From contig CAYXVB010000029.1 in assembly GCA_964467785.1 (NCBI GenBank), forward strand, positions 1-28,727: DNA of 28,727 nucleotides, read 5' to 3'. The translations under genes and the position numbers were made by a program. The stretch is from CAYXVB01 sp964467785 (GTDB lineage: Bacteria > Bdellovibrionota > UBA1018). Position 1 is the stretch's first letter. Every line of letters starts with the position of its first letter. Below the pieces are notes generated by a model, which worked only from the letters and a program-made list of their open reading frames with translations, searched no databases and was not told the origin of the DNA. Below, piece after piece: positions 15,046 through 21,901 of this stretch.

Positions 15046-16281
15046 ATGTCCAAAAAGGACCTCATTGTCGGATTGGATATCGGTACTACCAAGATTTGCT
15101 GCATTGTCGGCGAAGTGGTCGAGGCCGGTCCTAATCCAGTCATCGACATCGTCGGCATCGGCACCGCACCGTCCACCGGACTTCGCAAAGGCGTCGTGAT
15201 CAATATCGACTCCACGGTCGAGAGCATTACTAAGGCGGTCGAGGAAGCCGAGCTGATGGCGGGCACCGAGATCTCCACCGTGTACACCGGGATCGCCGGT
15301 GGCCACATCCAGTCGTTCAATTCGACGGGCATCGTGGCGGTCAAGGACAAAGAGATCAGCGAGGCGGATGTCCAGCGCGTGATCGACGCCGCCAAGGCAG
15401 TCGCGATCCCCGTGGATCGCGAAGTGATCCATGTGATCCCTCAAGAATACATCATTAACGGCCAGGGCGAGATCCGTGATCCGATCGGAATGAGCGGGAT
15501 CCGCCTCGAGGCCAAAGTGCATATCGTAACTGGCGCGGTGAGCTCAGCGCAGAACATCGTCAAGTGCGCCAACAAGGCGGGCCTCAATGTTTCCGAGATC
15601 GTGCTCGAGCCCATAGCGTCGAGCGAGGCGGTCCTTACCGCCGACGAAAAGGAAATGGGCATCGTGCTCGTCGACATCGGCGGCGGCACGAGCGATATCG
15701 CGATCTTCAAGAATGGCGCGATCGTCCATAGCAGCGTCCTGTCGATCGGCGGCAACCACGTCACGAACGACATCTCAGTCGGGCTTCGAACCCCGCAGCA
15801 CGAGGCCGAGAAGCTCAAGATCGCCCATGGCTGCGCGATGGCTTCGCTCGTCAATCCGGACGAGACCATCGAAGTCGCTGGCGTAGGCGGCCGCAAGCCA
15901 CGAGTGGTGGCGCGTCGTCTCATTGCGGAGATCATCGAGCCACGCGTCGAAGAAATTTTTCAACTCATCAAGCGCGAAGTGGAGAAATCCGGGTATGCCG
16001 ACACGCTCTCCGGAGGATATGTCATTACCGGGGGCGCGGCTCTTCTCGAGGGTATGACCGAGCAGGCCGAATTCATTTTCGAAATGCCCGTCAAACGCGG
16101 CTTGCCGCTCGGCATCGGCGGCCTGCGCGACATCGTCAATTCTCCAAAATTCGCTACAGGCGTAGGCCTTCTCAAGCACGGCTCGCGGAACATGCAAAGG
16201 AGCAAGTTCCCGATCCGGGAGAAGCAGATTTACGACAAGGTCCGCAATTCCATGCGTTCTTGGATCAAGGACCTCTTTTAA
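15046..16281 (+). CDS. ftsA: Cell division protein FtsA
   Basis: FtsA is an actin-like ATPase that tethers FtsZ filaments to the inner membrane. The ATG at 15046 is preferred over the ATG 18 bases upstream because GGAGG lies 10 bases before it; the protein is then 411 residues. Visible parts are the phosphate-1 loop GLDIGTTKICCIVGE near the N-terminus, the 1C-domain region SEADVQRVIDAA, phosphate-2 LVDIGGGTSDIAIF, adenosine motif GYVITGGAALLEGM, and the C-terminal amphipathic membrane-targeting helix NSMRSWIKDLF. Family length and all motifs are intact. It is followed by ftsZ after 41 bases in the same operon. Confidence 0.97.
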   Translation: MSKKDLIVGLDIGTTKICCIVGEVVEAGPNPVIDIVGIGTAPSTGLRKGVVINIDSTVESITKAVEEAELMAGTEISTVYTGIAGGHIQSFNSTGIVAVKDKEISEADVQRVIDAAKAVAIPVDREVIHVIPQEYIINGQGEIRDPIGMSGIRLEAKVHIVTGAVSSAQNIVKCANKAGLNVSEIVLEPIASSEAVLTADEKEMGIVLVDIGGGTSDIAIFKNGAIVHSSVLSIGGNHVTNDISVGLRTPQHEAEKLKIAHGCAMASLVNPDETIEVAGVGGRKPRVVARRLIAEIIEPRVEEIFQLIKREVEKSGYADTLSGGYVITGGAALLEGMTEQAEFIFEMPVKRGLPLGIGGLRDIVNSPKFATGVGLLKHGSRNMQRSKFPIREKQIYDKVRNSMRSWIKDLF

Positions 16282-16300
16282 CAAACGGAAGAACGAACGA

Positions 16301-16317
16301 AAGAAGAGGATCTTCTT
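16301..16317 (+). promoter_or_regulatory. Small hairpin presenting the ftsZ Shine-Dalgarno
   Basis: AAGAAGA (16301-16307) and TCTTCTT (16311-16317) form a perfect 7-base stem with a GGA loop. The Shine-Dalgarno AGAGGA is thus partly in the stem, 12 bases before the ftsZ ATG at 16323. The stem is AU-rich and weak, so it may be marginally stable or temperature-sensitive. A similar arrangement recurs at 19686-19700. Confidence 0.4.
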
Positions 16318-16322
16318 TAATT

Positions 16323-17732
16323 ATGTTTGAGATTGATCAGGTTGAAAGCCACGGAGCAAAGATCAAGGTCGTCGGTGTGGGCGGCAGCGGATGTAATGCC
16401 GTTAACACCATGATCAAAATGGGTTTGGAAGGCGTTGAGTTCATCACCGCCAATACGGACCGCCAGGCCCTCGACGCCTCCCTCGCGCCTACCAAGGTGG
16501 CGATCGGTCAGGAGTTGACCAAGGGTCTCGGCGCCGGCGCCAATCCCGAGGTGGGTCGCAAGGCCGCGCTCGAGGATTACGCCAAGATTTCCGAGCTCCT
16601 CGCGGGCGCGGATATGGTGTTCATCACGGCTGGCATGGGCGGCGGTACCGGCACCGGCGCGGCCCCGGTCTTCGCCAAGATCGCCAAGGAGATCGGCGCG
16701 CTCACGGTAGGCGTGGTGACTAAGCCCTTCGGCTTCGAAGGCAAGAAGCGTATGAAGCACGCGATGCAGGGCCTCTCCGCCCTCCGCGAAAATGTCGACT
16801 CGCTGATCATGATTCCCAATCAGCGTCTCCTCGCGGTGAGCGGCGCGACGCTCACGATGCTTGACGCGTTCAAGAAGGCGGACGAAGTCCTTCTCAATGC
16901 CGTCCAGGGCATCTCGGACCTGATCAACAACACCGGCCTGATCAACTCCGACTTCGCCGACGTGCGCACGATCATGCAGAACAAGGGCTTGGCCCTCATG
17001 GGCATCGGCTTCGGCAGCGGCGAGCACCGCGCGCTCGAAGCCGCGACCAATGCGATCTCGAGCCCGCTGCTCGAAGACGTATCGATCGACGGCGCCACCG
17101 GCATCATCATCAACATCACTGGCGGCTCTAGCCTCGGCCTCAATGAAGTCAACGAAGCCACGACTCTCATCATGGAAGCCGCGCACGAAGACGCCGAAAT
17201 CATCTTTGGCACCGTCATCGACGAATCGCTCAAGGACCAGGTCAAGGTCACTGTCATCGCCACCGGCCTCGGCGGCGCGGACGCGGCCCTCATGGCAGGT
17301 GCCGTCCAAGGCGCTCATCAAGCTTTGCAGAGCAAGCCCCAGGTCCAGGCCCCGGTCGAAGTTCAGGTCCAGCCCACCCAAGCTTCGGTGCAGCAGCAGA
17401 ACACTGTGCCCCCGCAGCCCAATGCGGCGATGATCGCGCAGCTTCAGGCCCAGATGCAGGCGCTGCAGGCTCAAAACGCCCAGCTCCAGCAGCAAGCCGC
17501 GCAGGCGGTCACTTCCGCCAAGATCGAGATCGAGCATGAGCCCGAAGTCGCTCCAGCTCCCACCGCGGCCAACATCGCCGCGATGGCTAATGCCCCGATG
17601 GGCACTGGTGCCGAAGGCGGCGAACTGGCTCGCGCCCGTGCGATCGCTCAGCGCCTCGGCATCACCAACCTGACGGACGATGAGTACGACATTCCCACGT
17701 ACATGCGTCGTCAGCAGGAGCGTGAGCTGTAA
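16323..17732 (+). CDS. ftsZ: Cell division GTPase FtsZ
   Basis: FtsZ is the tubulin-like GTPase that forms the division ring. The ATG at 16323 starts MFEIDQVE, giving 469 residues; an earlier in-frame codon at 16260 would overlap ftsA and is rejected. Motifs are VVGVGGSGCNAVN (16-28), the tubulin signature GGGTGTGAAP (106-115), KPFGFEGKKR (134-143), and the T7 loop NSDFAD (208-213) that completes the active site of the next subunit. After the core (to about 335) comes a linker of roughly 110 residues rich in Gln, Val, Pro and Ala, with a coiled-coil-like stretch AQLQAQMQALQAQNAQ. The conserved C-terminal peptide DEYDIPTYMRRQ (453-464) binds FtsA and other partners. A strong terminator follows. 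The linker is longer than that of Escherichia coli. Confidence 0.98.
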   Translation: MFEIDQVESHGAKIKVVGVGGSGCNAVNTMIKMGLEGVEFITANTDRQALDASLAPTKVAIGQELTKGLGAGANPEVGRKAALEDYAKISELLAGADMVFITAGMGGGTGTGAAPVFAKIAKEIGALTVGVVTKPFGFEGKKRMKHAMQGLSALRENVDSLIMIPNQRLLAVSGATLTMLDAFKKADEVLLNAVQGISDLINNTGLINSDFADVRTIMQNKGLALMGIGFGSGEHRALEAATNAISSPLLEDVSIDGATGIIINITGGSSLGLNEVNEATTLIMEAAHEDAEIIFGTVIDESLKDQVKVTVIATGLGGADAALMAGAVQGAHQALQSKPQVQAPVEVQVQPTQASVQQQNTVPPQPNAAMIAQLQAQMQALQAQNAQLQQQAAQAVTSAKIEIEHEPEVAPAPTAANIAAMANAPMGTGAEGGELARARAIAQRLGITNLTDDEYDIPTYMRRQQEREL

Positions 17733-17792
17733 AGAAGTCCTGCGAGACGCTGATGCGTCCCGCAGCAACTTTGAGATCCGTCGATAGTTAGG

Positions 17793-17829
17793 GCCCCCGA
17801 GGATTTCGATTCTCGGGGGCTTTTATTTT
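17793..17829 (+). terminator. Rho-independent terminator after ftsZ
   Basis: GCCCCCGAG (17793-17801) pairs perfectly with CTCGGGGGC (17812-17820), followed by TTTTATTTT. It is a strong canonical terminator 60 bases after the ftsZ stop. Confidence 0.95.
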
Positions 17830-18178
17830 AGGCATTGGCATCCGAAGTAATCCGAGAGCGATCTTCTCTAATGTTCCTGACGCGCGCCAAGTGCTCCCGC
17901 GCGAAAAAAATGAGCGAGTCCGATTCGCGTTCATTCATCTTACACATGGTGCGACACCCCAATCAGAATGATGGAAGAGGAGGATTTACGGGATTATCTG
18001 AGAGAAATGAGAGCGCTGGCTACGATTGCGAATTGTAGACTGGTTCTTAGTATTTGCAAGCCCAGCATAAAAAAACAAAGCGGCGCGTCAAATTTGCATT
18101 CCGCAAGCTGGTCGATAAACTGCAAAGATCAAAATTAGGTTCCTGTTAATTGAGTGACAGGAACACTTCTGGGGGGAA
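17830..18178. other. Intergenic region, ftsZ to protease
   Basis: No gene is supported in these 349 bases; the one 67-codon frame at 17835-18038 lacks a ribosome site and family features. The region becomes AT-rich after 18040. A weak promoter may lie at TTGCAT (18094-18099) and TAAACT (18116-18121), with 16 bases between. The inverted repeat at 18139 is described separately. Confidence 0.5.
18139..18164 (+). promoter_or_regulatory. Inverted repeat in protease leader
   Basis: GTTCCTGT (18139-18146) and ACAGGAAC (18157-18164) are perfect 8-base arms around a 10-base spacer. The element ends 7 bases before the GGGGGG ribosome site of the protease gene. It is either an operator or a 5' leader hairpin. 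Confidence 0.5.
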
Positions 18179-18181
18179 GTG

Positions 18182-19588
18182 ATGATGATAAAGAACTGGG
18201 CTGGCAAGCTTTGGATGGCTGCGGCTTTTGCAGGAATGGCGACCGTTTCTTACGCAGCGGAATACCGCGCAGGGGAGCTAATCGTCAAGTATAAGGACGG
18301 ATCATTTCGCTCTCGTTTGATGATGAACGATCTCTATACCGCGGCCGGCGTCAAGAACGTCAAGCGCATGCGGGGGATCATGCAGGGTTTCGAACAAGTC
18401 ACCCTGCAGGACAACGTTAAAATGGAAGATGCAATGGCCGAATTCACGCGCAGTGGCGCAGTGGAGTACGTCCAGCCCAACTATATTCTCCGCATCTATC
18501 CGACTCAGAACTTCAATGCGGTCGCAGCGGCTCCGAATGCGGCGCCTCCCTGCATCATTCCGGGAATTCCGTTTCCTCCCGGCTGTGAGGATCCGACCGA
18601 TCCTGGTAACCCCGGCAATCCGACTCCTCCGCCCAATGGCAGTCGTCCCGCGCTCAAGCCCGCTCCGGCTGACGTGGATCCGCCAGTGGCCGATCCGGAT
18701 CTCGGCAAGATCTATGGCATGAAGCAAATCGGCGCTACGACCGCGTGGAAGTCCTTCCGCGGCAGCAAGGAAATCATCGTCGCCGATATCGATACCGGTA
18801 TCGACTACAACCATGAAGATCTTGCCTTCAACATCTGGCGCAATCCGAATCCGACCCAGGGCGACGTGGTGGGCTATGACTTTACCCACAACGATGGCCT
18901 TCCTTTTGACGATCATAGCCATGGCACGCACACCACCGGCACGATTGGCGCGGTAGGCGGGAACGGAATTGGTGTCTCGGGTGTCGCTCAGCGCGTATCG
19001 ATCATGGGCCTCAAGTTCCTCTCGAAGGAAGGATCTGGTACGACGGCGGATGCGGTGCGTGCTATCGACTATGCGATCTCCCATGGCGCCAAGGTGCTCA
19101 GCAATAGCTGGGGCGGCAAGGGCGATGACGGTAACGCCGCGCTTCAGGAAGCGGTCGAGCGCGCTCGCGCCAAGGATGTGCTCTTCATTGCAGCCGCCGG
19201 CAACGACGGCACCGACAATGACAAGGACCCATCCTTCCCGGCTGCGTTCACCAATGACAACATGATCTCGGTTGCAGCCACCGACGAGAAGGATCGCATG
19301 GCCTTCTTCTCCAACTACGGCGTCAAGACCACTCATCTCGCCGCTCCGGGCGTGAACATTTACAGCACGGTGCCGGGCAACAAATATGAGTCGATGTCCG
19401 GTACGTCGATGGCGTGTCCGCATGTCGCGGGCGCCGCTGCGATGATCTGGGCCCAGAATCCGACCTGGAACTACAAGCAGGTCAAGCAGGCGTTGCTGTC
19501 GTCGGTTGATCCGCTACCGGTCCTTAAGAACAAGGTGTCCACCGGTGGACGCCTCAACCTCCAAAAAGCTTTGCGCGCAGGGAGGTGA
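18182..19588 (+). CDS. Secreted subtilisin-like serine protease (S8)
   Basis: This exported protein has 468 residues. The ATG at 18182 (others at 18185 and GTG 18179) follows GGGGGGAAG. The signal peptide is NWAGKLWMAAAFAGMATVSYA, cut near 26. Residues 28-105 form an inhibitor-I9-type propeptide (GELIVKYKDG, AVEYVQPNY). A Pro/Gly/Asn-rich linker with two cysteines (about 117-175) leads to the catalytic domain. The triad is complete: Asp in VADIDTGIDYNHED (about 204), His in DDHSHGTHTTG (about 247), Ser in MSGTSMACPHVAG (about 409), with the oxyanion Asn in AAAGNDG (about 341). There is no C-terminal extension beyond the domain, so it is probably released or periplasmic after self-processing. 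Such proteases are common in predatory and protein-feeding bacteria. It has its own leader and terminator, so it is monocistronic. Confidence 0.96.
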   Translation: MMIKNWAGKLWMAAAFAGMATVSYAAEYRAGELIVKYKDGSFRSRLMMNDLYTAAGVKNVKRMRGIMQGFEQVTLQDNVKMEDAMAEFTRSGAVEYVQPNYILRIYPTQNFNAVAAAPNAAPPCIIPGIPFPPGCEDPTDPGNPGNPTPPPNGSRPALKPAPADVDPPVADPDLGKIYGMKQIGATTAWKSFRGSKEIIVADIDTGIDYNHEDLAFNIWRNPNPTQGDVVGYDFTHNDGLPFDDHSHGTHTTGTIGAVGGNGIGVSGVAQRVSIMGLKFLSKEGSGTTADAVRAIDYAISHGAKVLSNSWGGKGDDGNAALQEAVERARAKDVLFIAAAGNDGTDNDKDPSFPAAFTNDNMISVAATDEKDRMAFFSNYGVKTTHLAAPGVNIYSTVPGNKYESMSGTSMACPHVAGAAAMIWAQNPTWNYKQVKQALLSSVDPLPVLKNKVSTGGRLNLQKALRAGR

Positions 19589-19647
19589 CGCGACCGGCGG
19601 GTCGCTGCTGCAATCCGCCGATCGAAGCCACGGAATCAGGCTACAAG

Positions 19648-19683
19648 ACAGGGGACTCCGCAAGGAGCCCCCTGTTTTATTTT
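19648..19683 (+). terminator. Rho-independent terminator after the protease
   Basis: ACAGGGG-A-CTCC pairs with GGAG-C-CCCCTGT around a GCAA tetraloop, with one mismatch, followed by TTTATTTT. It is very strong. It lies 60 bases after the protease stop and just before the next gene. Confidence 0.95.
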
Positions 19684-19685
19684 GT

Positions 19686-19700
19686 GCTATAGGGAATAGC
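19686..19700 (+). promoter_or_regulatory. Hairpin with Shine-Dalgarno in its loop
   Basis: GCTAT (19686-19690) and ATAGC (19696-19700) flank the loop AGGGA, which is the ribosome site of the gene starting at 19702. The second arm touches the start codon. The stem is short; the layout resembles the one before ftsZ. Confidence 0.35.
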
Positions 19701-19701
19701 C

Positions 19702-20139
19702 ATGACGAAAGCGATTCTGCCGCCCGATGGTTGCCGCCCCATTGAAGTCGAAATCCGAGGGTCCGGCGACGCGACGACCCGCGGTTTGGCTTTGGTCAAG
19801 GAGTGGACTCCGGTTGAGCGCCAGCGTCGCGCGCTTACGCGCACGGGCAAGATCGTGGGGACGATCCTGGCCTGTTCCTTGATCGGGCTTTTCGTGCACA
19901 TTCTCCTTCTTTTCATCATCCCGCTCCTGCTCGCGACGATGGTGGGAGCGCTGCCGCTCTATTTTCGTTTGGCAAGCGAGGATGCGACCTGGTTCAAAAT
20001 CGATGGGGAATGCCCGAATTGTCACGAAAGCGGTTGGCTCAGGCCGTTCATCGACACACGCTATCACTTGGGTGAGGAAATGGCCGCGCAGTGTCCGGCC
20101 TGCGGACAAAACTCGCGCTTCAAAGCCAGTGTTCTTTGA
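19702..20139 (+). CDS. Small membrane protein with zinc-ribbon cysteines
   Basis: I do not recognise a named family. The 145 residues hold an N-terminal polar part (1-49), a long hydrophobic region about 50-90 (enough for one or two helices: GTILACSLIGLFVHILLLFIIP and a following LLATMVGALPLYF stretch), and a C-terminal domain. That domain has CPNC (104-107) and CPAC (131-134), a classical Cys4 zinc-ribbon arrangement, with a GWLRPF aromatic stretch between. AGGGA is 6 bases before the ATG. The gene stands alone between two terminators, only 18 bases after the protease terminator, so readthrough or a promoter inside the terminator region must supply transcription. Cytoplasmic or periplasmic placement of the ribbon is not clear. 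Confidence 0.75.
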   Translation: MTKAILPPDGCRPIEVEIRGSGDATTRGLALVKEWTPVERQRRALTRTGKIVGTILACSLIGLFVHILLLFIIPLLLATMVGALPLYFRLASEDATWFKIDGECPNCHESGWLRPFIDTRYHLGEEMAAQCPACGQNSRFKASVL

Positions 20140-20146
20140 AATCAAC

Positions 20147-20184
20147 AGAAAGGGCGACACCCGTCCTTGGGCATCGCCCTTTCT
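20147..20184. terminator. Hairpin between convergent genes
   Basis: AGAAAGGGCGA (20147-20157) pairs perfectly with TCGCCCTTTCT (20174-20184) over a 16-base loop. It lies just after the plus-strand stop at 20139 and downstream of the minus-strand stop at 20308. T-tracts are weak on both sides, so it may act in both directions or only stabilise 3' ends. Confidence 0.6.
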
Positions 20185-20238
20185 GAATCCAGAGTCGCGC
20201 CATCCCCTGGCGCGCGCTCCGTCCCCGTCCTTAGAGTT

Positions 20239-20258
20239 TCCGGCTCCGCCGGATTTTT
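20239..20258 (+). terminator. Second plus-strand terminator
   Basis: TCCGGC-TCC-GCCGGA followed by TTTTT. It is a compact canonical terminator, 100 bases after the zinc-ribbon gene and 50 bases before the stop of the convergent DksA-like gene. Confidence 0.7.
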
Positions 20259-20307
20259 CACGTCCCTGTGGGTCGATTCCTTCCTGGAAGCCGACCAAGT
20301 CCCAGGG

Positions 20308-20712
20308 TCAAGCCAATCGGATGCGCGAACCCACGCTTTTCGGCCTGTGCCCGTCAATGTGGAGGAGCTCGCTCTTTTCCTGCGCCTCCTTGCACTCGAT
20401 GCAGTGGGTCGCCGTAGGTCGAGCCTCGAGGCGGCGCGGGTCGATCTCCTCCCCGCATTCTTCGCACTCGCCAAAAGTTCCGGCGTGAATGCGCTCGAGC
20501 GCTTCGTTGATCTTGCGGAGATAGAGGGCTTCCCGGTTTCGCAAGCGTAGGCGCATCGATTGCTCAAGCTCAGTGGTGCTCAGATCGACGTCATCGAGTA
20601 TGTCGTCTTTCGGTAGCTCGAAACTGTCGTTCACTAGCTTGCCGGAGTAGAGAAGGCTCTTTTTTTGGTTTTCAAACATCGCTTTGAACTTTTTCATGAG
20701 CTCGGGCTTCAT
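20308..20712 (-). CDS. DksA/TraR-family zinc-finger regulator, copy 1
   Basis: This 134-residue protein belongs to the DksA/TraR family, which binds the RNA polymerase secondary channel and adjusts transcription, in enterics together with ppGpp. The start at 20712 is set by GGAG 6 bases upstream and by gap-free alignment with the second copy at 21491-21901; an ATG at 20724 is the alternative. An N-terminal coiled coil (1-80) contains MRLRLRNREALYLRKI. The zinc finger has CEEC (83-86) and CIEC (104-107) with the family hallmark RRLEARPTA between. The tip reads LDDVDLST. Against the DksA tip pattern DxxDxA, it keeps both Asp (40, 43) but has Ser45 for Ala. This change could weaken DksA-type activity, so the two copies may differ in function. 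The gene appears to be transcribed alone. Confidence 0.9.
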   Translation of the reverse strand: MKPELMKKFKAMFENQKKSLLYSGKLVNDSFELPKDDILDDVDLSTTELEQSMRLRLRNREALYLRKINEALERIHAGTFGECEECGEEIDPRRLEARPTATHCIECKEAQEKSELLHIDGHRPKSVGSRIRLA

Positions 20713-20751
20713 ACACGTCTCCATCCATCCCAGTTTTCAGGCGAGTATCCG

Positions 20752-20810
20752 GTCGCATCCATGCGACTCCTAGGCGACACCTGGGTGACGCCAGTTGACA
20801 CTCGGGTTAC
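20752..20810 (-). promoter_or_regulatory. Palindrome and 21-bp-spaced repeats before the DksA-like gene
   Basis: GTCGCAT-CC-ATGCGAC (20752-20767) is a perfect 7-base palindrome with a 2-base centre, 40 bases upstream of the start at 20712. Just beyond it, GACACCTGGGTGAC (20776-20789) and GACACTCGGGTTAC (20797-20810) are imperfect copies 21 bases apart, two helix turns. Together they look like an operator region. The rest of 20813-20999 shows no gene. Confidence 0.45.
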
Positions 20811-20999
20811 ACGCATCCCTGCTTGTTGCTTCAGGCGGGTGCCTTTCCTTGCGATGCCGGAGCTCGGGAACACGAATCCATCTGCGTCCCCGGTCTCAGG
20901 CCGCTCGGGTCGATCACACGCTTTCCGGCGATCAGATCCATCTGCTCCGCGCGGAAACCTGTTTGTTATTCAGTTTTTTGAGTAAACTTTTTTTGAAAC

Positions 21000-21212
21000 T
21001 CAATAGTGCCAGATCCGCACGGCTGCAGTCTTGGCGGCTTCACGGGCGGCGCTCCAGAGGCGCGCCCAGGTTGGCCAGCTCTGCCAGCGCCATTGCGACG
21101 CGGCGTTTGCGGAAGCGGCGCGAGAAGTGCGGCGGTAACCGCGGGCATGCTTGCGCGCGCCGCGGGACTTGGACTTCGTCGTCAATTTTTGTTTCGTCGA
21201 GAGGGTCTTCAT
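21000..21212 (-). CDS. Small, very basic Trp-rich protein (70 aa)
   Basis: I do not recognise a family. The ATG at 21212 is picked because AAGGAG lies 9 bases upstream; the frame stays open further up without a good ribosome site. Of 70 residues, 17 are Lys or Arg and only one is acidic (Glu58). Residues 1-31 are Ser/Thr/Lys/Arg-rich (TTKSKSRGARKHARGYRR), like histone-tail or AT-hook-like DNA- or RNA-binding segments. Residues 41-70 hold six Trp (QWRWQSWPTWARLW, then IWHY) and may form an amphipathic helix. There is no signal peptide. The gene stands between the two DksA-like genes, behind a palindromic site at 21343. Nucleic-acid binding is inferred from composition. A chance ORF is possible but the strong ribosome site argues against it. 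Confidence 0.55.
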   Translation of the reverse strand: MKTLSTKQKLTTKSKSRGARKHARGYRRTSRAASANAASQWRWQSWPTWARLWSAAREAAKTAAVRIWHY

Positions 21213-21342
21213 AAGGGGGTTCTCCTTTCCCTCACAGCTTCCGGTTCCCAAGTATTGCGAGCGGTGTGCCATGCGAGAAAACCCCATTGTTTCGAGAGTG
21301 AAGGTGGTGGGACGGAAAAGGATCTGTAATTAGTCCAAACTA

Positions 21343-21357
21343 GGGTCAAATTGACCC
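21343..21357 (-). promoter_or_regulatory. Perfect 15-bp palindrome (operator candidate)
   Basis: GGGTCAA-A-TTGACCC is perfectly symmetrical. It also supplies a TTGACC -35-like box on the minus strand for the small basic protein gene at 21212; the matching -10 is poor (ACAGAT/TACAGA). It lies about 130 bases upstream of that start and just past the terminator of the dnaX operon. Confidence 0.45.
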
Positions 21358-21371
21358 CGAAAAAACCAATG

Positions 21372-21403
21372 AAAAAGCGCGGAGGGTTGCGTCCTCCGCG
21401 CTT
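21372..21403 (-). terminator. Terminator of the dnaX-recR-mglA operon
   Basis: On the minus strand AAGCGCGGAGG pairs perfectly with CCTCCGCGCTT over a 7-base loop, followed by a T run (then TTTTTT again 8 bases on). It lies about 90 bases after the stop at 21491. Confidence 0.9.
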
Positions 21404-21490
21404 CATCTGGGTCCATTCGGTCTCAGGTTCAGCGCACCTGGGGGCGACTTGCGCCCACTGGATGCACCGCCGCGAAACCAAAAGAGAAAA

Positions 21491-21901
21491 TTAAGCGTAT
21501 CGACGAGAAAATGCTTCGCCCAAGCTTTTGAACTGGCGGCCGGCTGCGGTCAGGCCCTCGCGGCGCTCTTGCTCCTCTTTGCAGCCGACGCATAGGGTAG
21601 CCGTAGGACGGGCTTCGAGGCGACGAAGCTCGATGTCCTCCCCGCACTCTTCGCATTCGCCAAAGGTGCCTTCTTCGATGCGATTGAGCGCTTCCTCGAG
21701 TTTCTTTAGATACAGGGTCTCGCGATTGCGTAGGCGCATCCGCATCGACTGTTCGACATCGGTCGTCGCCTGATCGACCTCGTCCGGACGATCGTCAGCG
21801 CACACGCTGAAGTCTTCGCGCACGACCTTGTCATTGAAGAGCAAGCTCTTGCGCTGCGCTTCGAAGATCTTTCGGAATTTTTTCAACTTTTCCTTGTTCA
21901 T
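21491..21901 (-). CDS. DksA/TraR-family zinc-finger regulator, copy 2
   Basis: This second DksA-like protein has 136 residues and aligns without gaps to the copy at 20308-20712 over the first 110. It has a coiled coil with MRMRLRNRETLYLKKLEEALNR-like heptads, a zinc finger CEEC (83-86) / CVGC (104-107) and RRLEARPTA. The tip reads PDEVDQAT, so the functional DxxDxA pattern (D40, D43, A45) is intact, unlike in copy 1. The ATG at 21901 overlaps the mglA stop (ATGA), placing it as the last gene of the operon dnaX-recR-mglA. Upstream in-frame codons lie inside mglA and are rejected. The two copies probably arose by duplication; their tails after residue 110 differ. Confidence 0.92.
   Translation of the reverse strand: MNKEKLKKFRKIFEAQRKSLLFNDKVVREDFSVCADDRPDEVDQATTDVEQSMRMRLRNRETLYLKKLEEALNRIEEGTFGECEECGEDIELRRLEARPTATLCVGCKEEQERREGLTAAGRQFKSLGEAFSRRYA

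Noticed and set aside
16317..17768. 483-codon minus-strand frame opposite ftsZ
   Set aside because: It mirrors the ftsZ codon pattern (GC-rich third positions) and shows no family motif or ribosome site.
17835..18038. Possible 67-residue protein after ftsZ
   Set aside because: It starts inside the terminator tail, lacks a Shine-Dalgarno sequence and has no protein-like features.
18302..19423. 373-codon minus-strand frame opposite the subtilase
   Set aside because: Antisense shadow of a well-supported protease gene, with Arg/His-rich meaningless composition.
20972..21003. Inverted TTGAGT/ACTCAA with T runs as a terminator of the small basic gene
   Set aside because: The stem is short, the loop long, the T run is on the wrong strand for that gene, and it overlaps the stop codon.
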